From NCBI GenBank assembly GCA_964057225.1, contig OZ059899.1, positions 17,244,501-17,308,500 of the forward strand: a stretch of 64,000 nucleotides of DNA, written 5' to 3'. The notes beneath the pieces were generated by a model that did not search any database, was not told the origin of the DNA, and saw nothing but the letters and a program-made list of their open reading frames with translations. Both the position numbers and the translations under genes were made by a program. The stretch is from Auanema rhodensis (Eukaryota; Nematoda; Chromadorea; Rhabditida; Rhabditidae). Below, piece after piece: positions 53,599 to 64,000 of this stretch. Every line of letters starts with the position of its first letter. The first letter of the stretch is position 1.

Positions 53599-56500
53599 TT
53601 GAAAAATGATGCATTAGTGTATGTTGAGTTTCCATGTACACTCAACATTGCTTCCAAAAACATTTTGACAAAAATTTTTTCGAAAAATTTCAAAATAATT
53701 TCGCAAAAAGTAAATGTTTTTAGATTCCTTTTTTTAAGGCAAAGACGATGGACAATGTTATTCAACGAAAAAATTAATTCTGCAGGGTGAAAATCGAGGA
53801 TATAAGTGTGAACTTATATCAGTTGATATCTCGGTGCATTTTTAAGCTAGCGCAAATCTGATAACACAGATCGACGCAGTTTAAAAATCCGCATCGAATG
53901 CACTATACTACATTGAGAAACACTTAATACAAAACTTAGTTATGATCGTTTGAAAAAAGATGCATTAGTGTATGTTGAGTTTCCATGTACACTCAACATT
54001 GCTTCCAAAAACATTTTGACAAAAATTTTTCCAAAAAATTTCAAAATAATTTCGCAAAAAGTGAATGTTTTTAGATTCCGTTTTTCAAGGCAAAGACGAT
54101 GGACAATGTTATTCAACGAAAAAATTAATTCTCCAGGGTGAAAATTGAGGATGTAAGTGTGAGCGTATATCAGTTGATATCTCGGTGCATTTTTAAGCTA
54201 GCGCAAATCTGATAACACAGATCGACGCAGCTTACAAATCCGCATCGAATGCACTATACAACATTGAGAAACGCTTAATACAAAAATTAGTTATGATCGT
54301 TTGAAAAATGATGCATTAGTGTATGTTGAGTTTCCATGTACACTCAACATTGCTTCCAAAAACATTTTGACAAAAATTTTTTCGAAAAATTTCAAAATAA
54401 TTTCGCAAAAAGTAAATGTTTTTAGATTCCTTTTTTTAAGGCAAAGACGATGGACAATGTTATTCAACGAAAAAATTAATTCTGCAGGGTGAAAATCGAG
54501 GATATATGTGTGAACTTATATCAGTTGATATCTCGGTGCATTTTTAAGCTAGCGCAAATCTGATAACACAGATCGACGCAGTTTAAAAATCCGCATCGAA
54601 TGCACTATACTACATTGAGAAACGCTTAATACAAAACTTAGTTATGATCGTTTGAAAAACGATGCATTAGTGTATGTTGAGTTTCCATGTACACTCAACA
54701 TTGCTTCCAAAAACATTTTTACAAAAATTTTTCCGAAAAATTTCGAAATAATTTCGCAGAAAGTAGATGTTTTTAGATTCCTTTTTTCAAGGCAAAGACG
54801 ATGGACATTGTTATTCAACGAAAAAATTAATTCTGCAGGGTGAAAATCGAGGATATAAGTGTGAACCTATATCAGTTGATATCTCGGTGCATTTTTAAGC
54901 TAGCGCAAATCTGATAACACAGATCGACGCAGCTTAAAAATCCGCATCGAATGCACTATACTACATTGAGAAACGCTTAATACAAAAATTAGTTATGATC
55001 GTTTGAAAAAAGATGCATTAGTGTATGTTGAGTTTCCATGTACACTCAACATTGCTTCCAAAAACATTTTGACAAAAAGTTTTTCGAAAAATTTCAAAAT
55101 AATTTCGCAAAAAGTAAATGTTTTTAGATTCCTTTTTTTAAGGCAAAGACGATGGACAATGTTATTCAACGAAAAAATTAATTCTGCAGGGTGAAAATCG
55201 AGGATATAAGTGTGAACTTATATCAGTTGATATCTCGGTGCATTTTTAAGCTAGCGCAAATCTGATAACACAGATCGACGCAGTTTAAAAATCCGCATCG
55301 AATGCACTATACTACATTGAGAAACGCTTAATACAAAAATTAGTTATGATCGTTTGAAAAATGATGCATTAGTGTATGTTGAGTTTCCATGTACACTCAA
55401 CATTGCTTCCAAAAACATTTTGACAAAAATTTTTTCGAAAAATTTCAAAATAATTTCGCAAAAAGTAAATGTTTTTAGATTCCTTTTTTTAAGGCAAAGA
55501 CGATGGACAATGTTATTCAACGAAAAAATTAATTCTGCAGGGTGAAAATCGAGGATATAAGTGTGAACTTATATCAGTTGATATCTCGGTGCATTTTTAA
55601 GCTAGCGCAAATCTGATAACACAGATCGACGCAGTTTAAAAATCCGCATCGAATGCACTATACTACATTGAGAAACACTTAATACAAAACTTAGTTATGA
55701 TCGTTTGAAAAAAGATGCATTAGTGTATGTTGAGTTTCCATGTACACTCAACATTGCTTCCAAAAACATTTTGACAAAAATTTTTCCAAAAAATTTCAAA
55801 ATAATTTCGCAAAAAGTGAATGTTTTTAGATTCCGTTTTTCAAGGCAAAGACGATGGACAATGTTATTCAACGAAAAAATTAATTCTCCAGGGTGAAAAT
55901 TGAGGATGTAAGTGTGAGCGTATATCAGTTGATATCTCGGTGCATTTTTAAGCTAGCGCAAATCTGATAACACAGATCGACGCAGCTTACAAATCCGCAT
56001 CGAATGCACTATACAACATTGAGAAACGCTTAATACAAAAATTAGTTATGATCGTTTGAAAAATGATGCATTAGTGTATGTTGAGTTTCCATGTACACTC
56101 AACATTGCTTCCAAAAACATTTTGACAAAAATTTTTTCGAAAAATTTCAAAATAATTTCGCAAAAAGTAAATGTTTTTAGATTCCTTTTTTTAAGGCAAA
56201 GACGATGGACAATGTTATTCAACGAAAAAATTAATTCTGCAGGGTGAAAATCGAGGATATATGTGTGAACTTATATCAGTTGATATCTCGGTGCATTTTT
56301 AAGCTAGCGCAAATCTGATAACACAGATCGACGCAGTTTAAAAATCCGCATCGAATGCACTATACTACATTGAGAAACGCTTAATACAAAACTTAGTTAT
56401 GATCGTTTGAAAAACGATGCATTAGTGTATGTTGAGTTTCCATGTACACTCAACATTGCTTCCAAAAACATTTTTACAAAAATTTTTCCGAAAAATTTCG

Positions 56501-57108
56501 AAATAATTTCGCAGAAAGTAGATGTTTTTAGATTCCTTTTTTCAAGGCAAAGACGATGGACATTGTTATTCAACGAAAAAATTAATTCTGCAGGGTGAAA
56601 ATCGAGGATATAAGTGTGAACCTATATCAGTTGATATCTCGGTGCATTTTTAAGCTAGCGCAAATCTGATAACACAGATCGACGCAGCTTAAAAATCCGC
56701 ATCGAATGCACTATACTACATTGAGAAACGCTTAATACAAAAATTAGTTATGATCGTTTGAAAAAAGATGCATTAGTGTATGTTGAGTTTCCATGTACAC
56801 TCAACATTGCTTCCAAAAACATTTTGACAAAAAGTTTTTCGAAAAATTTCAAAATAATTTCGCAAAAAGTAAATGTTTTTAGATTCCTTTTTTTAAGGCA
56901 AAGACGATGGACAATGTTATTCAACGAAAAAATTAATTCTGCAGGGTGAAAATCGAGGATATAAGTGTGAACTTATATCAGTTGATATCTCGGTGCATTT
57001 TTAAGCTAGCGCAAATCTGATAACACAGATCGACGCAGTTTAAAAATCCGCATCGAATGCACTATACTACATTGAGAAACGCTTAATACAAAACTTAGTT
57101 ATGATCGT
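53599..57108 (+). repeat. 5-monomer tandem duplication (2 x 1755 bp)
   Basis: C, A, C, B with ggacattg, C with agtttttcg at 53599-55353 recurs at 55354-57108. Rare markers occur in both copies at the same offset: gaaacacttaat, aaaattgagg, gagcgtatatc, gatatatgtgtg and aaaaacgatgc. I found no difference between the repeated units by eye, so this is one of the youngest events in the window. Confidence 0.9.
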
Positions 57109-59214
57109 TTGAAAAAAGATGCATTAGTGTATGTTGAGTTTCCATGTACACTCAACATTGCTTCCAAAAACATTTTTACAAAAATTTTTCCGAAAAATTT
57201 CGAAATAATTTCGCAGAAAGTAGATGTTTTTAGATTCCTTTTTTCAAGGCAAAGACGATGGACAATGTTATTCAACGAAAAAATTAATTCTGCAGGGTGA
57301 AAATCGAGGATATAAGTGTGAACCTATATCAGTTGATATCTCGGTGCATTTTTAAGCTAGCGCAAATCTGATAACACAGATCGACGCAGCTTAAAAATCC
57401 GCATCGAATGCACTATACTACATTGAGAAACGCTTAATACAAAAATTAGTTATGATCGTTTGAAAAAAGATGCATTAGTGTATGTTGAGTTTCCATGTAC
57501 ACTCAACATTGCTTCCAAAAACATTTTTACAAAAATTTTTCCGAAAAATTTCGAAATAATTTCGCAAAAAGTAAATGTTTTTAGATTCCTTTTTTTAAGG
57601 CAAAGACGATGGACAATGTTATTCAACGAAAAAATTAATTCTGCAGGGTGAAAATCGAGGATATAAGTGTGAACCTATATCAGTTGATATCTCGGTGCAT
57701 TTTTAAGCTAGCGCAAATCTGATAACACAGATCGACGCAGCTTAAAAATCCGCATCGAATGCACTATACTACATTGAGAAACGCTTAATACAAAAATTAG
57801 TTATGATCGTTTGAAAAAAGATGCATTAGTGTATGTTGAGTTTCCATGTACACTCAACATTGCTTCCAAAAACATTTTTACAAAAATTTTTCCGAAAAAT
57901 TTCGAAATAATTTCGCAAAAAGTAAATGTTTTTAGATTCCTTTTTTTAAGGCAAAGACGATGGACAATGTTATTCAACGAAAAAATTAATTCTGCAGGGT
58001 GAAAATCGAGGATATAAGTGTGAACTTATATCAGTTGATATCTCGGTGCATTTTTAAGCTAGCGCAAATCTGATAACACAGATCGACGCAGTTTAAAAAT
58101 CCGCATCGAATGCACTATACTACATTGAGAAACGCTTAATACAAAACTTAGTTATGATCGTTTGAAAAAAGATGCATTAGTGTATGTTGAGTTTCCATGT
58201 ACACTCAACATTGCTTCCAAAAACATTTTTACAAAAATTTTTCCGAAAAATTTCGAAATAATTTCGCAGAAAGTAGATGTTTTTAGATTCCTTTTTTCAA
58301 GGCAAAGACGATGGACAATGTTATTCAACGAAAAAATTAATTCTCCAGGGTGAAAATCGAGGATGTAAGTGTGAGCTTATATCAGTTGATATCTCGGTGC
58401 ATTTTTAAGCTAGCGCAAATCTGATAACACAGATCGACGCAGTTTAAAAATCCGCATCGAATGCACTATACAACATTGAGAAACGCTTAATACAAAAATT
58501 AGTTATGATCGTTTGAAAAATGATGCATTAGTGTATGTTGAGTTTCCATGTACACTCAACATTGCTTCCAAAAACATTTTGACAAAAAGTTTTTCGAAAA
58601 ATTTCAAAATAATTTCGCAAAAAGTAAATGTTTTTAGATTCCTTTTTTTAAGGCAAAGACGATGGACAATGTTATTCAACGAAAAAATTAATTCTGCAGG
58701 GTGAAAATCGAGGATATAAGTGTGAACTTATATCAGTTGATATCTCGGTGCATTTTTAAGCTAGCGCAAATCTGATAACACAGATCGACGCAGTTTAAAA
58801 ATCCGCATCGAATGCACTATACTACATTGAGAAACGCTTAATACAAAACTTAGTTATGATCGTTTGAAAAAAGATGCATTAGTGTATGTTGAGTTTCCAT
58901 GTACACTCAACATTGCTTCCAAAAACATTTTTACAAAAATTTTTCCGAAAAATTTCGAAATAATTTCGCAGAAAGTAGATGTTTTTAGATTCCTTTTTTC
59001 AAGGCAAAGACGATGGACAATGTTATTCAACGAAAAAATTAATTCTCCAGGGTGAAAATCGAGGATGTAAGTGTGAGCTTATATCAGTTGATATCTCGGT
59101 GCATTTTTAAGCTAGCGCAAATCTGATAACACAGATCGACGCAGTTTAAAAAACCGCATCGAATGCACTATACTACATTGAGAAACGCTTAATACAAAAC
59201 TTAGTTATGATCGT
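57109..59214 (+). repeat. Short-range B/C duplications
   Basis: The monomers at 57460 and 57811 are the same B-to-C chimera (tttttac and ccgaaaaatttcg, then gtaaatg and ttccttttttt); they match up to about 57672, where gaacctat in the first faces gaacttat in the second. The B copies at 58162 and 58864 match on either side of an agtttttcg C copy at 58513, a dimer offset of 702 bp. Confidence 0.83.
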
Positions 59215-60618
59215 TTGAAAAATGATGCATTAGTGTATGTTGAGTTTCCATGTACACTCAACATTGCTTCCAAAAACATTTTGACAAAAATTTTTTCGAA
59301 AAATTTCAGAATATTTTAGCAAAAAATAGTTGTTTTTAGATTCCTTTTTTCAAGGCAAAGACGATGGACAATGTTATTCAACGAAAAAATTAATTCTGCA
59401 GGGTGAAAATCGAGGATATAAGTGTGAACTTATATCAGTTGATATCTCGGTGCATTTTTAAGCTAGCGCAAATCTGATAACACAGATCGACGCAGCTTAA
59501 AAATCCGCATCGAATACACTATACTACATTGAGAAACGCTTAATACAAAAATTAGTTATGATCGTTTGAAAAATGATGCATTAGTGTATGTTGAGTTTCC
59601 ATGTACACTCAACATTGCTTCCAAAAACATTTTGACAAAAATTTTTTCGAAAAATTTCAAAATAATTTCGCAAAAAGTAAATGTTTTTAGATTCCTTTTT
59701 TTAAGGCAAAGACGATGGACAATGTTATTCAACGAAAAAATTAATTCTGCAGGGTGAAAATCGAGGATATAAGTGTGAACTTATATCAGTTGATATCTCG
59801 GTGCATTTTTAAGCTAGCGCAAATCTGATAACACAGATCGACGCAGTTTAAAAATCCGCATCGAATGCACTATACTACATTGAGAAACGCTTAATACAAA
59901 ACTTAGTTATGATCGTTTGAAAAAAGATGCATTAGTGTATGTTGAGTTTCCATGTACACTCAACATTGCTTCCAAAAACATTTTGACAAAAATTTTTCCA
60001 AAAAATTTCAAAATTATTTCGCAAAAAGTGAATGTTTTTAGATTCCGTTTTTCAAGGCAAAGACGATGGACAATGTTATTCAACGAAAAAATTAATTCTC
60101 CAGGGTGAAAATTGAGGATGTAAGTGTGAGCGTATATCAGTTGATATCTCGGTGCATTTTTAAGCTAGCGCAAATCTGATAACACAGATCGACGCAGCTT
60201 ACAAATCCGCATCGAATGCACTATACAACATTGAGAAACGCTTAATACAAAAATTAGTTATGATCGTTTGAAAAATGATGCATTAGTGTATGTTGCGTTT
60301 CCATGTACACTCAACATTGCTTCCAAAAACATTTTGACAAAAATTTTCCCGAAAAATTTCAAGATAATTTTACAAAAAGTAGATGTTTTTAGATTCCTTT
60401 TTTTAAGGCAAAGACGATGGACAATGTTATTCAACGAAAAAAATAATTCTGCAGGGTGAAAATCGAGGATATAAGTGTGAACTTATATCAGTTGATATCT
60501 CGGTGCATTTTTAAGCTAGCGCAAATCTGATAACACAGATCGACGCAGTTTAAAAATCCGCATCGAATGCACTATACTACATTGAGAAACGCTTAATACA
60601 AAACTTAGTTATGATCGT
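59215..60618 (+). repeat. D-C-A-E block, copy 1
   Basis: D (59215), C (59566), A with ctccaggg (59917), E (60268). Rare markers gaatacactat, aaaattatttcgc, aaaattgagg, gttgcgtttcc and gaaaaaaataattc recur in the same order 3510 bp (10 monomers) downstream at 62725-64000. The D copy is preceded by ttaaaaaaccgc, as it is at 61672 and 62725. Confidence 0.87.
60268..60618 (+). repeat. Divergent E-type monomer
   Basis: Distinct at many linked sites: gttgcgtttcc (breaks inverted repeat H1), ttttcccgaaaaattt, caagataattttac, gtagatg with ttccttttttt, and gaaaaaaataattc. The only other copy begins at 63778 and runs off the window. Confidence 0.85.
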
Positions 60619-61671
60619 TTGAAAAAAGATGCAGTAGTGTATGTTGAGTTTCCATGTACACTCAACATTGCTTCCAAAAACATTTTTACAAAAATTTTTC
60701 CGAAAAATTTCGAAATAATTTCGCAGAAAGTAAATGTTTTTAGATTCCTTTTTTCAAGGCAAAGACGATGGACATTGTTATTCAACGAAAAAATTAATTC
60801 TGCAGGGTGAAAATCGAGGATATAAGTGTGAACCTATATCAGTTGATATCTCGGTGCATTTTTAAGCTAGCGCAAATCTGATAACACAGATCGACGCAGC
60901 TTAAAAATCCGCATCGAATGCACTATACTACATTGAGAAACGCTTAATACAAAAATTAGTTATGATCGTTTGAAAAATGATGCATTAGTGTATGTTGAGT
61001 TTCCATGTACACTCAACATTGCTTCCAAAAACATTTTGACAAAAATTCTTTCGAAAAATTTCAGAATATTTTAGCAAAAAATAGTTGTTTTTAGATTCCT
61101 TTTTTCAAGGCAAAGACGATGGACAATGTTATTCAACGAAAAAATTAATTCTGCAGGGTGAAAATCGAGGATATAAGTGTGAACTTATATCAGTTGATAT
61201 CTCGGTGCATTTTTAAGCTAGCGCAAATCTGATAACACAGATCGACGCAGCTTAAAAATCCGCATCGAATGCACTATACTACATTGAGAAACGCTTAATA
61301 CAAAACTTAGTTATGATCGTTTGAAAAAAGATGCATTAGTGTATGTTGAGTTTCCATGTACACTCAACATTGCTTCCAAAAACATTTTTACAAAAATTTT
61401 TCCGAAAAATTTCGAAATAATTTCGCAGAAAGTAGATGTTTTTAGATTCCTTTTTTCAAGGCAAAGACGATGGACATTGTTATTCAACGAAAAAATCAAT
61501 TCTGCAGGGTGAAAATCGAGGATATAAGTGTGAACTTATATCAGTTGATATCTCGGTGCATTTTTAAGCTAGCGCAAATCTGATAACACAGATCGACGCA
61601 GTTTAAAAAACCGCATCGAATGCACTATACTACATTGAGAAACGCTTAATACAAAACTTAGTTATGATCGT
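60619..61671 (+). repeat. B, D, B monomers between the two D-C-A-E blocks
   Basis: Two ggacattg B copies (60619 with a private gcagtagtg; 61321 with a private aaaatcaatt) flank the D copy at 60970, which has a private aaaattctttcg. Together with 61672-62724 they fill the gap between the two D-C-A-E blocks. Confidence 0.82.
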
Positions 61672-62724
61672 TTGAAAAATGATGCATTAGTGTATGTTGA
61701 GTTTCCATGTACACTCAACATTGCTTCCAAAAACATTTTGACAAAACTTTTTTCGAAAAATTTCAGAATATTTTAGCAAAAAATAGTTGTTTTTAGATTC
61801 CTTTTTTCAAGGCAAAGACGATGGACAATGTTATTCAACGAAAAAATTAATTCTCCAGGGTGAAAATCGAGGATATAAGTGTGAACTTATATCAGTTGAT
61901 ATCTCGGTGCATTTTTAAGCTAGCGCAAATCTGATAACACAGATCGACGCAGCTTAAAAATCCGCATCGAATACACTATACTACATTGAGAAACGCTTAA
62001 TACAAAAATTAGTTATGATCGTTTGAAAAATGATGCATTAGTGTATGTTGAGTTTCCATGTACACTCAACATTGCTTCCAAAAACATTTTGACAAAAATT
62101 TTTTCGAAAAATTTCAAAATAATTTCGCAAAAAGTAAATGTTTTTAGATTCCTTTTTTTAAGGCAAAGACGATGGACAATGTTATTCAACGAAAAAATTA
62201 ATTCTGCAGGGTGAAAATCGAGGATATAAGTGTGAACTTATATCAGTTGATATCTCGGTGCATTTTTAAGCTAGCGCAAATCTGATAACACAGATCGACG
62301 CAGCTTAAAAATCCGCATCGAATACACTATACTACATTGAGAAACGCTTAATACAAAAATTAGTTATGATCGTTTGAAAAATGATGCATTAGTGTATGTT
62401 GAGTTTCCATGTACACTCAACATTGCTTCCAAAAACATTTTTACAAAAATTTTTCCGAAAAATTTCGAAATAATTTCGCAGAAAGTAGATGTTTTTAGAT
62501 TCCTTTTTTCAAGGCAAAGACGATGGACAATGTTATTCAACGAAAAAATTAATTCTCCAGGGTGAAAATCGAGGATGTAAGTGTGAGCTTATATCAGTTG
62601 ATATCTCGGTGCATTTTTAAGCTAGCGCAAATCTGATAACACAGATCGACGCAGTTTAAAAAACCGCATCGAATGCACTATACTACATTGAGAAACGCTT
62701 AATACAAAACTTAGTTATGATCGT
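61672..62724 (+). repeat. D-C-B trimer
   Basis: D (61672, with private acaaaactttttt and ctccaggg), C (62023), B (62374). D and C follow again at 62725 and 63076, a 1053-bp step. gaatacactat precedes the C and B monomers. Confidence 0.83.
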
Positions 62725-64000
62725 TTGAAAAATGATGCATTAGTGTATGTTGAGTTTCCATGTACACTCAACATTGCTTCCAAAAACATTTTGACAAAAA
62801 TTTTTTCGAAAAATTTCAGAATATTTTAGCAAAAAATAGTTGTTTTTAGATTCCTTTTTTCAAGGCAAAGACGATGGACAATGTTATTCAACGAAAAAAT
62901 TAATTCTGCAGGGTGAAAATCGAGGATATAAGTGTGAACTTATATCAGTTGATATCTCGGTGCATTTTTAAGCTAGCGCAAATCTGATAACACAGATCGA
63001 CGCAGCTTAAAAATCCGCATCGAATACACTATACTACATTGAGAAACGCTTAATACAAAAATTAGTTATGATCGTTTGAAAAATGATGCATTAGTGTATG
63101 TTGAGTTTCCATGTACACTCAACATTGCTTCCAAAAACATTTTGACAAAAATTTTTTCGAAAAATTTCAAAATAATTTCGCAAAAAGTAAATGTTTTTAG
63201 ATTCCTTTTTTTAAGGCAAAGACGATGGACAATGTTATTCAACGAAAAAATTAATTCTGCAGGGTGAAAATCGAGGATATAAGTGTGAACTTATATCAGT
63301 TGATATCTCGGTGCATTTTTAAGCTAGCGCAAATCTGATAACACAGATCGACGCAGTTTAAAAATCCGCATCGAATGCACTATACTACATTGAGAAACGC
63401 TTAATACAAAACTTAGTTATGATCGTTTGAAAAAAGATGCATTAGTGTATGTTGAGTTTCCATGTACACTCAACATTGCTTCCAAAAACATTTTGACAAA
63501 AATTTTTCCAAAAAATTTCAAAATTATTTCGCAAAAAGTGAATGTTTTTAGATTCCGTTTTTCAAGGCAAAGACGATGGACAATGTTATTCAACGAAAAA
63601 ATTAATTCTCCAGGGTGAAAATTGAGGATGTAAGTGTGAGCGTATATCAGTTGATATCTCGGTGCATTTTTAAGCTAGCGCAAATCTGATAACACAGATC
63701 GACGCAGCTTACAAATCCGCATCGAATGCACTATACAACATTGAGAAACGCTTAATACAAAAATTAGTTATGATCGTTTGAAAAATGATGCATTAGTGTA
63801 TGTTGCGTTTCCATGTACACTCAACATTGCTTCCAAAAACATTTTGACAAAAATTTTCCCGAAAAATTTCAAGATAATTTTACAAAAAGTAGATGTTTTT
63901 AGATTCCTTTTTTTAAGGCAAAGACGATGGACAATGTTATTCAACGAAAAAAATAATTCTGCAGGGTGAAAATCGAGGATATAAGTGTGAACTTATATCA
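62725..64000 (+). repeat. D-C-A-E block, copy 2 (runs off the window)
   Basis: Partner of 59215-60490 at an offset of 3510 bp, sharing all the rare markers listed there. The last base of the window falls at base 223 of the E monomer that starts at 63778. Confidence 0.87.

Larger units (their letters stand above)
1..64000 (+). repeat. Satellite DNA array, 351-bp monomer, head-to-tail
   Basis: The same 351-base unit recurs without a break across the window. Landmarks such as gctagcgcaaatctg and ccatgtacactcaac return every 351 bases, and phase slips by one base only three times (monomers at 8674, 34296 and 47984). All copies have the same orientation and no foreign sequence interrupts them. 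Position 1 lies at monomer base 103 and position 64000 at monomer base 223, so both array edges are outside the window. Neighbouring copies differ at a modest number of recurring sites and copies several kilobases apart can be almost identical, the mark of unequal exchange and segmental amplification. The likely setting is eukaryotic heterochromatin, perhaps centromeric; that is inference. I do not recognise the family. Confidence 0.99.

Noticed and set aside
61311-61499. A 62-codon open frame on the minus strand.
   Set aside because: It exists only because a private t-to-c change (aaaatcaatt) creates a ttg start in one monomer. It mirrors the satellite and has no ATG start.
250-63969. A 63-codon open frame in 162 of the 182 monomers that start in the window, which could be read as a tandem gene family.
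   Set aside because: The frame opens with ttg; no in-frame ATG exists before the last fifteen or so codons. It ends inside every monomer because 351 is a multiple of three and the repeat supplies the same stop. Most variable sites change the amino acid (K/N, L/F, P/S, K/E, N/D, R/L, A/P) and only about three are silent, so there is no sign of protein-level constraint. Twenty copies are broken by one-base changes or deletions, several of which were then amplified.
1-64000. CRISPR array or bacterial or phage tandem repeats.
   Set aside because: There are no short repeats separated by unique spacers; the whole 351-bp unit repeats. No prokaryotic gene accompanies it.
1-64000. Membership in a known insect satellite of similar length, such as the Drosophila 359-bp family or beetle 360-bp satellites.
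   Set aside because: Length and AT-richness are similar, but I could not recognise shared sequence blocks with confidence. A search of satellite and repeat databases would decide: a match over most of the monomer would support it, none would refute it.
1-64000. The array as an assembly artefact of one collapsed or looped repeat.
   Set aside because: Monomers carry many ordered, private and zoned variants, so the window is not one unit copied by error. Individual recent duplications, such as 53599-57108, could still be artefacts and are flagged above.

Overview
The whole 64 kb window is one uninterrupted satellite DNA array. A 351-bp monomer repeats head to tail on one strand from the first base to the last: 181 complete monomers, three of them one base short, plus a 249-bp fragment at the left edge and a 223-bp fragment at the right edge. 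I see no gene, transposon, RNA gene or unique spacer, and the array continues past both ends. The monomer is AT-rich (114 G+C in the 351 bases of the copy at 601-951, about 32%). This much satellite with layered higher-order repeats points to eukaryotic constitutive heterochromatin, probably centromeric or pericentromeric. I do not recognise the family and cannot name the species.

Monomers fall into three main families, told apart by a few linked sites (positions counted from the ttg at monomer base 1). Family A has ttttgac, ccaaaaaattt, gtgaatg and ttccgtttttc. Family B has tttttac, ccgaaaaattt, gtagatg and ttccttttttc, usually followed by ctccaggg and gatgtaag/gagctt. Family C has ttttgac, ttcgaaaaattt, gtaaatg and ttccttttttt. 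Two rarer forms occur: D, with a rewritten A/T segment, and E, with cccgaaaaattt and gttgcgttt. Chimeras between families are common.

Layout: 1-6918, A-rich 12-monomer higher-order repeat (HOR); 6919-9374, alternating C and A; 9375-25871, HOR copies of 8, 10 and 11 monomers sharing landmarks; 25872-31136, B/C alternation with 4- and 3-monomer duplications; 31137-36400, a zone marked by a private caaagc variant; 36401-41665, B-rich; 41666-49737, a 10-monomer HOR whose first copy carries an extra internal 3-monomer block; 49738-53598, mixed; 53599-57108, a 5-monomer unit present twice; 57109-59214, short-range B/C duplications; 59215-64000, a D/E-containing block recurring at a 3510-bp offset.

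Each monomer carries three inverted repeats: a 9-bp stem with a 10-base loop, a 9-bp stem with a GTGA tetraloop, and a long imperfect hairpin of about 51 bases. B monomers add a near-perfect 19-bp A/T palindrome. These, and the record of unequal exchange, are the most interesting content. The 63-codon open frames seen in most monomers are a by-product of the repeat: they lack an in-frame ATG near their start, their variable sites mostly change amino acids, and 20 copies are broken.
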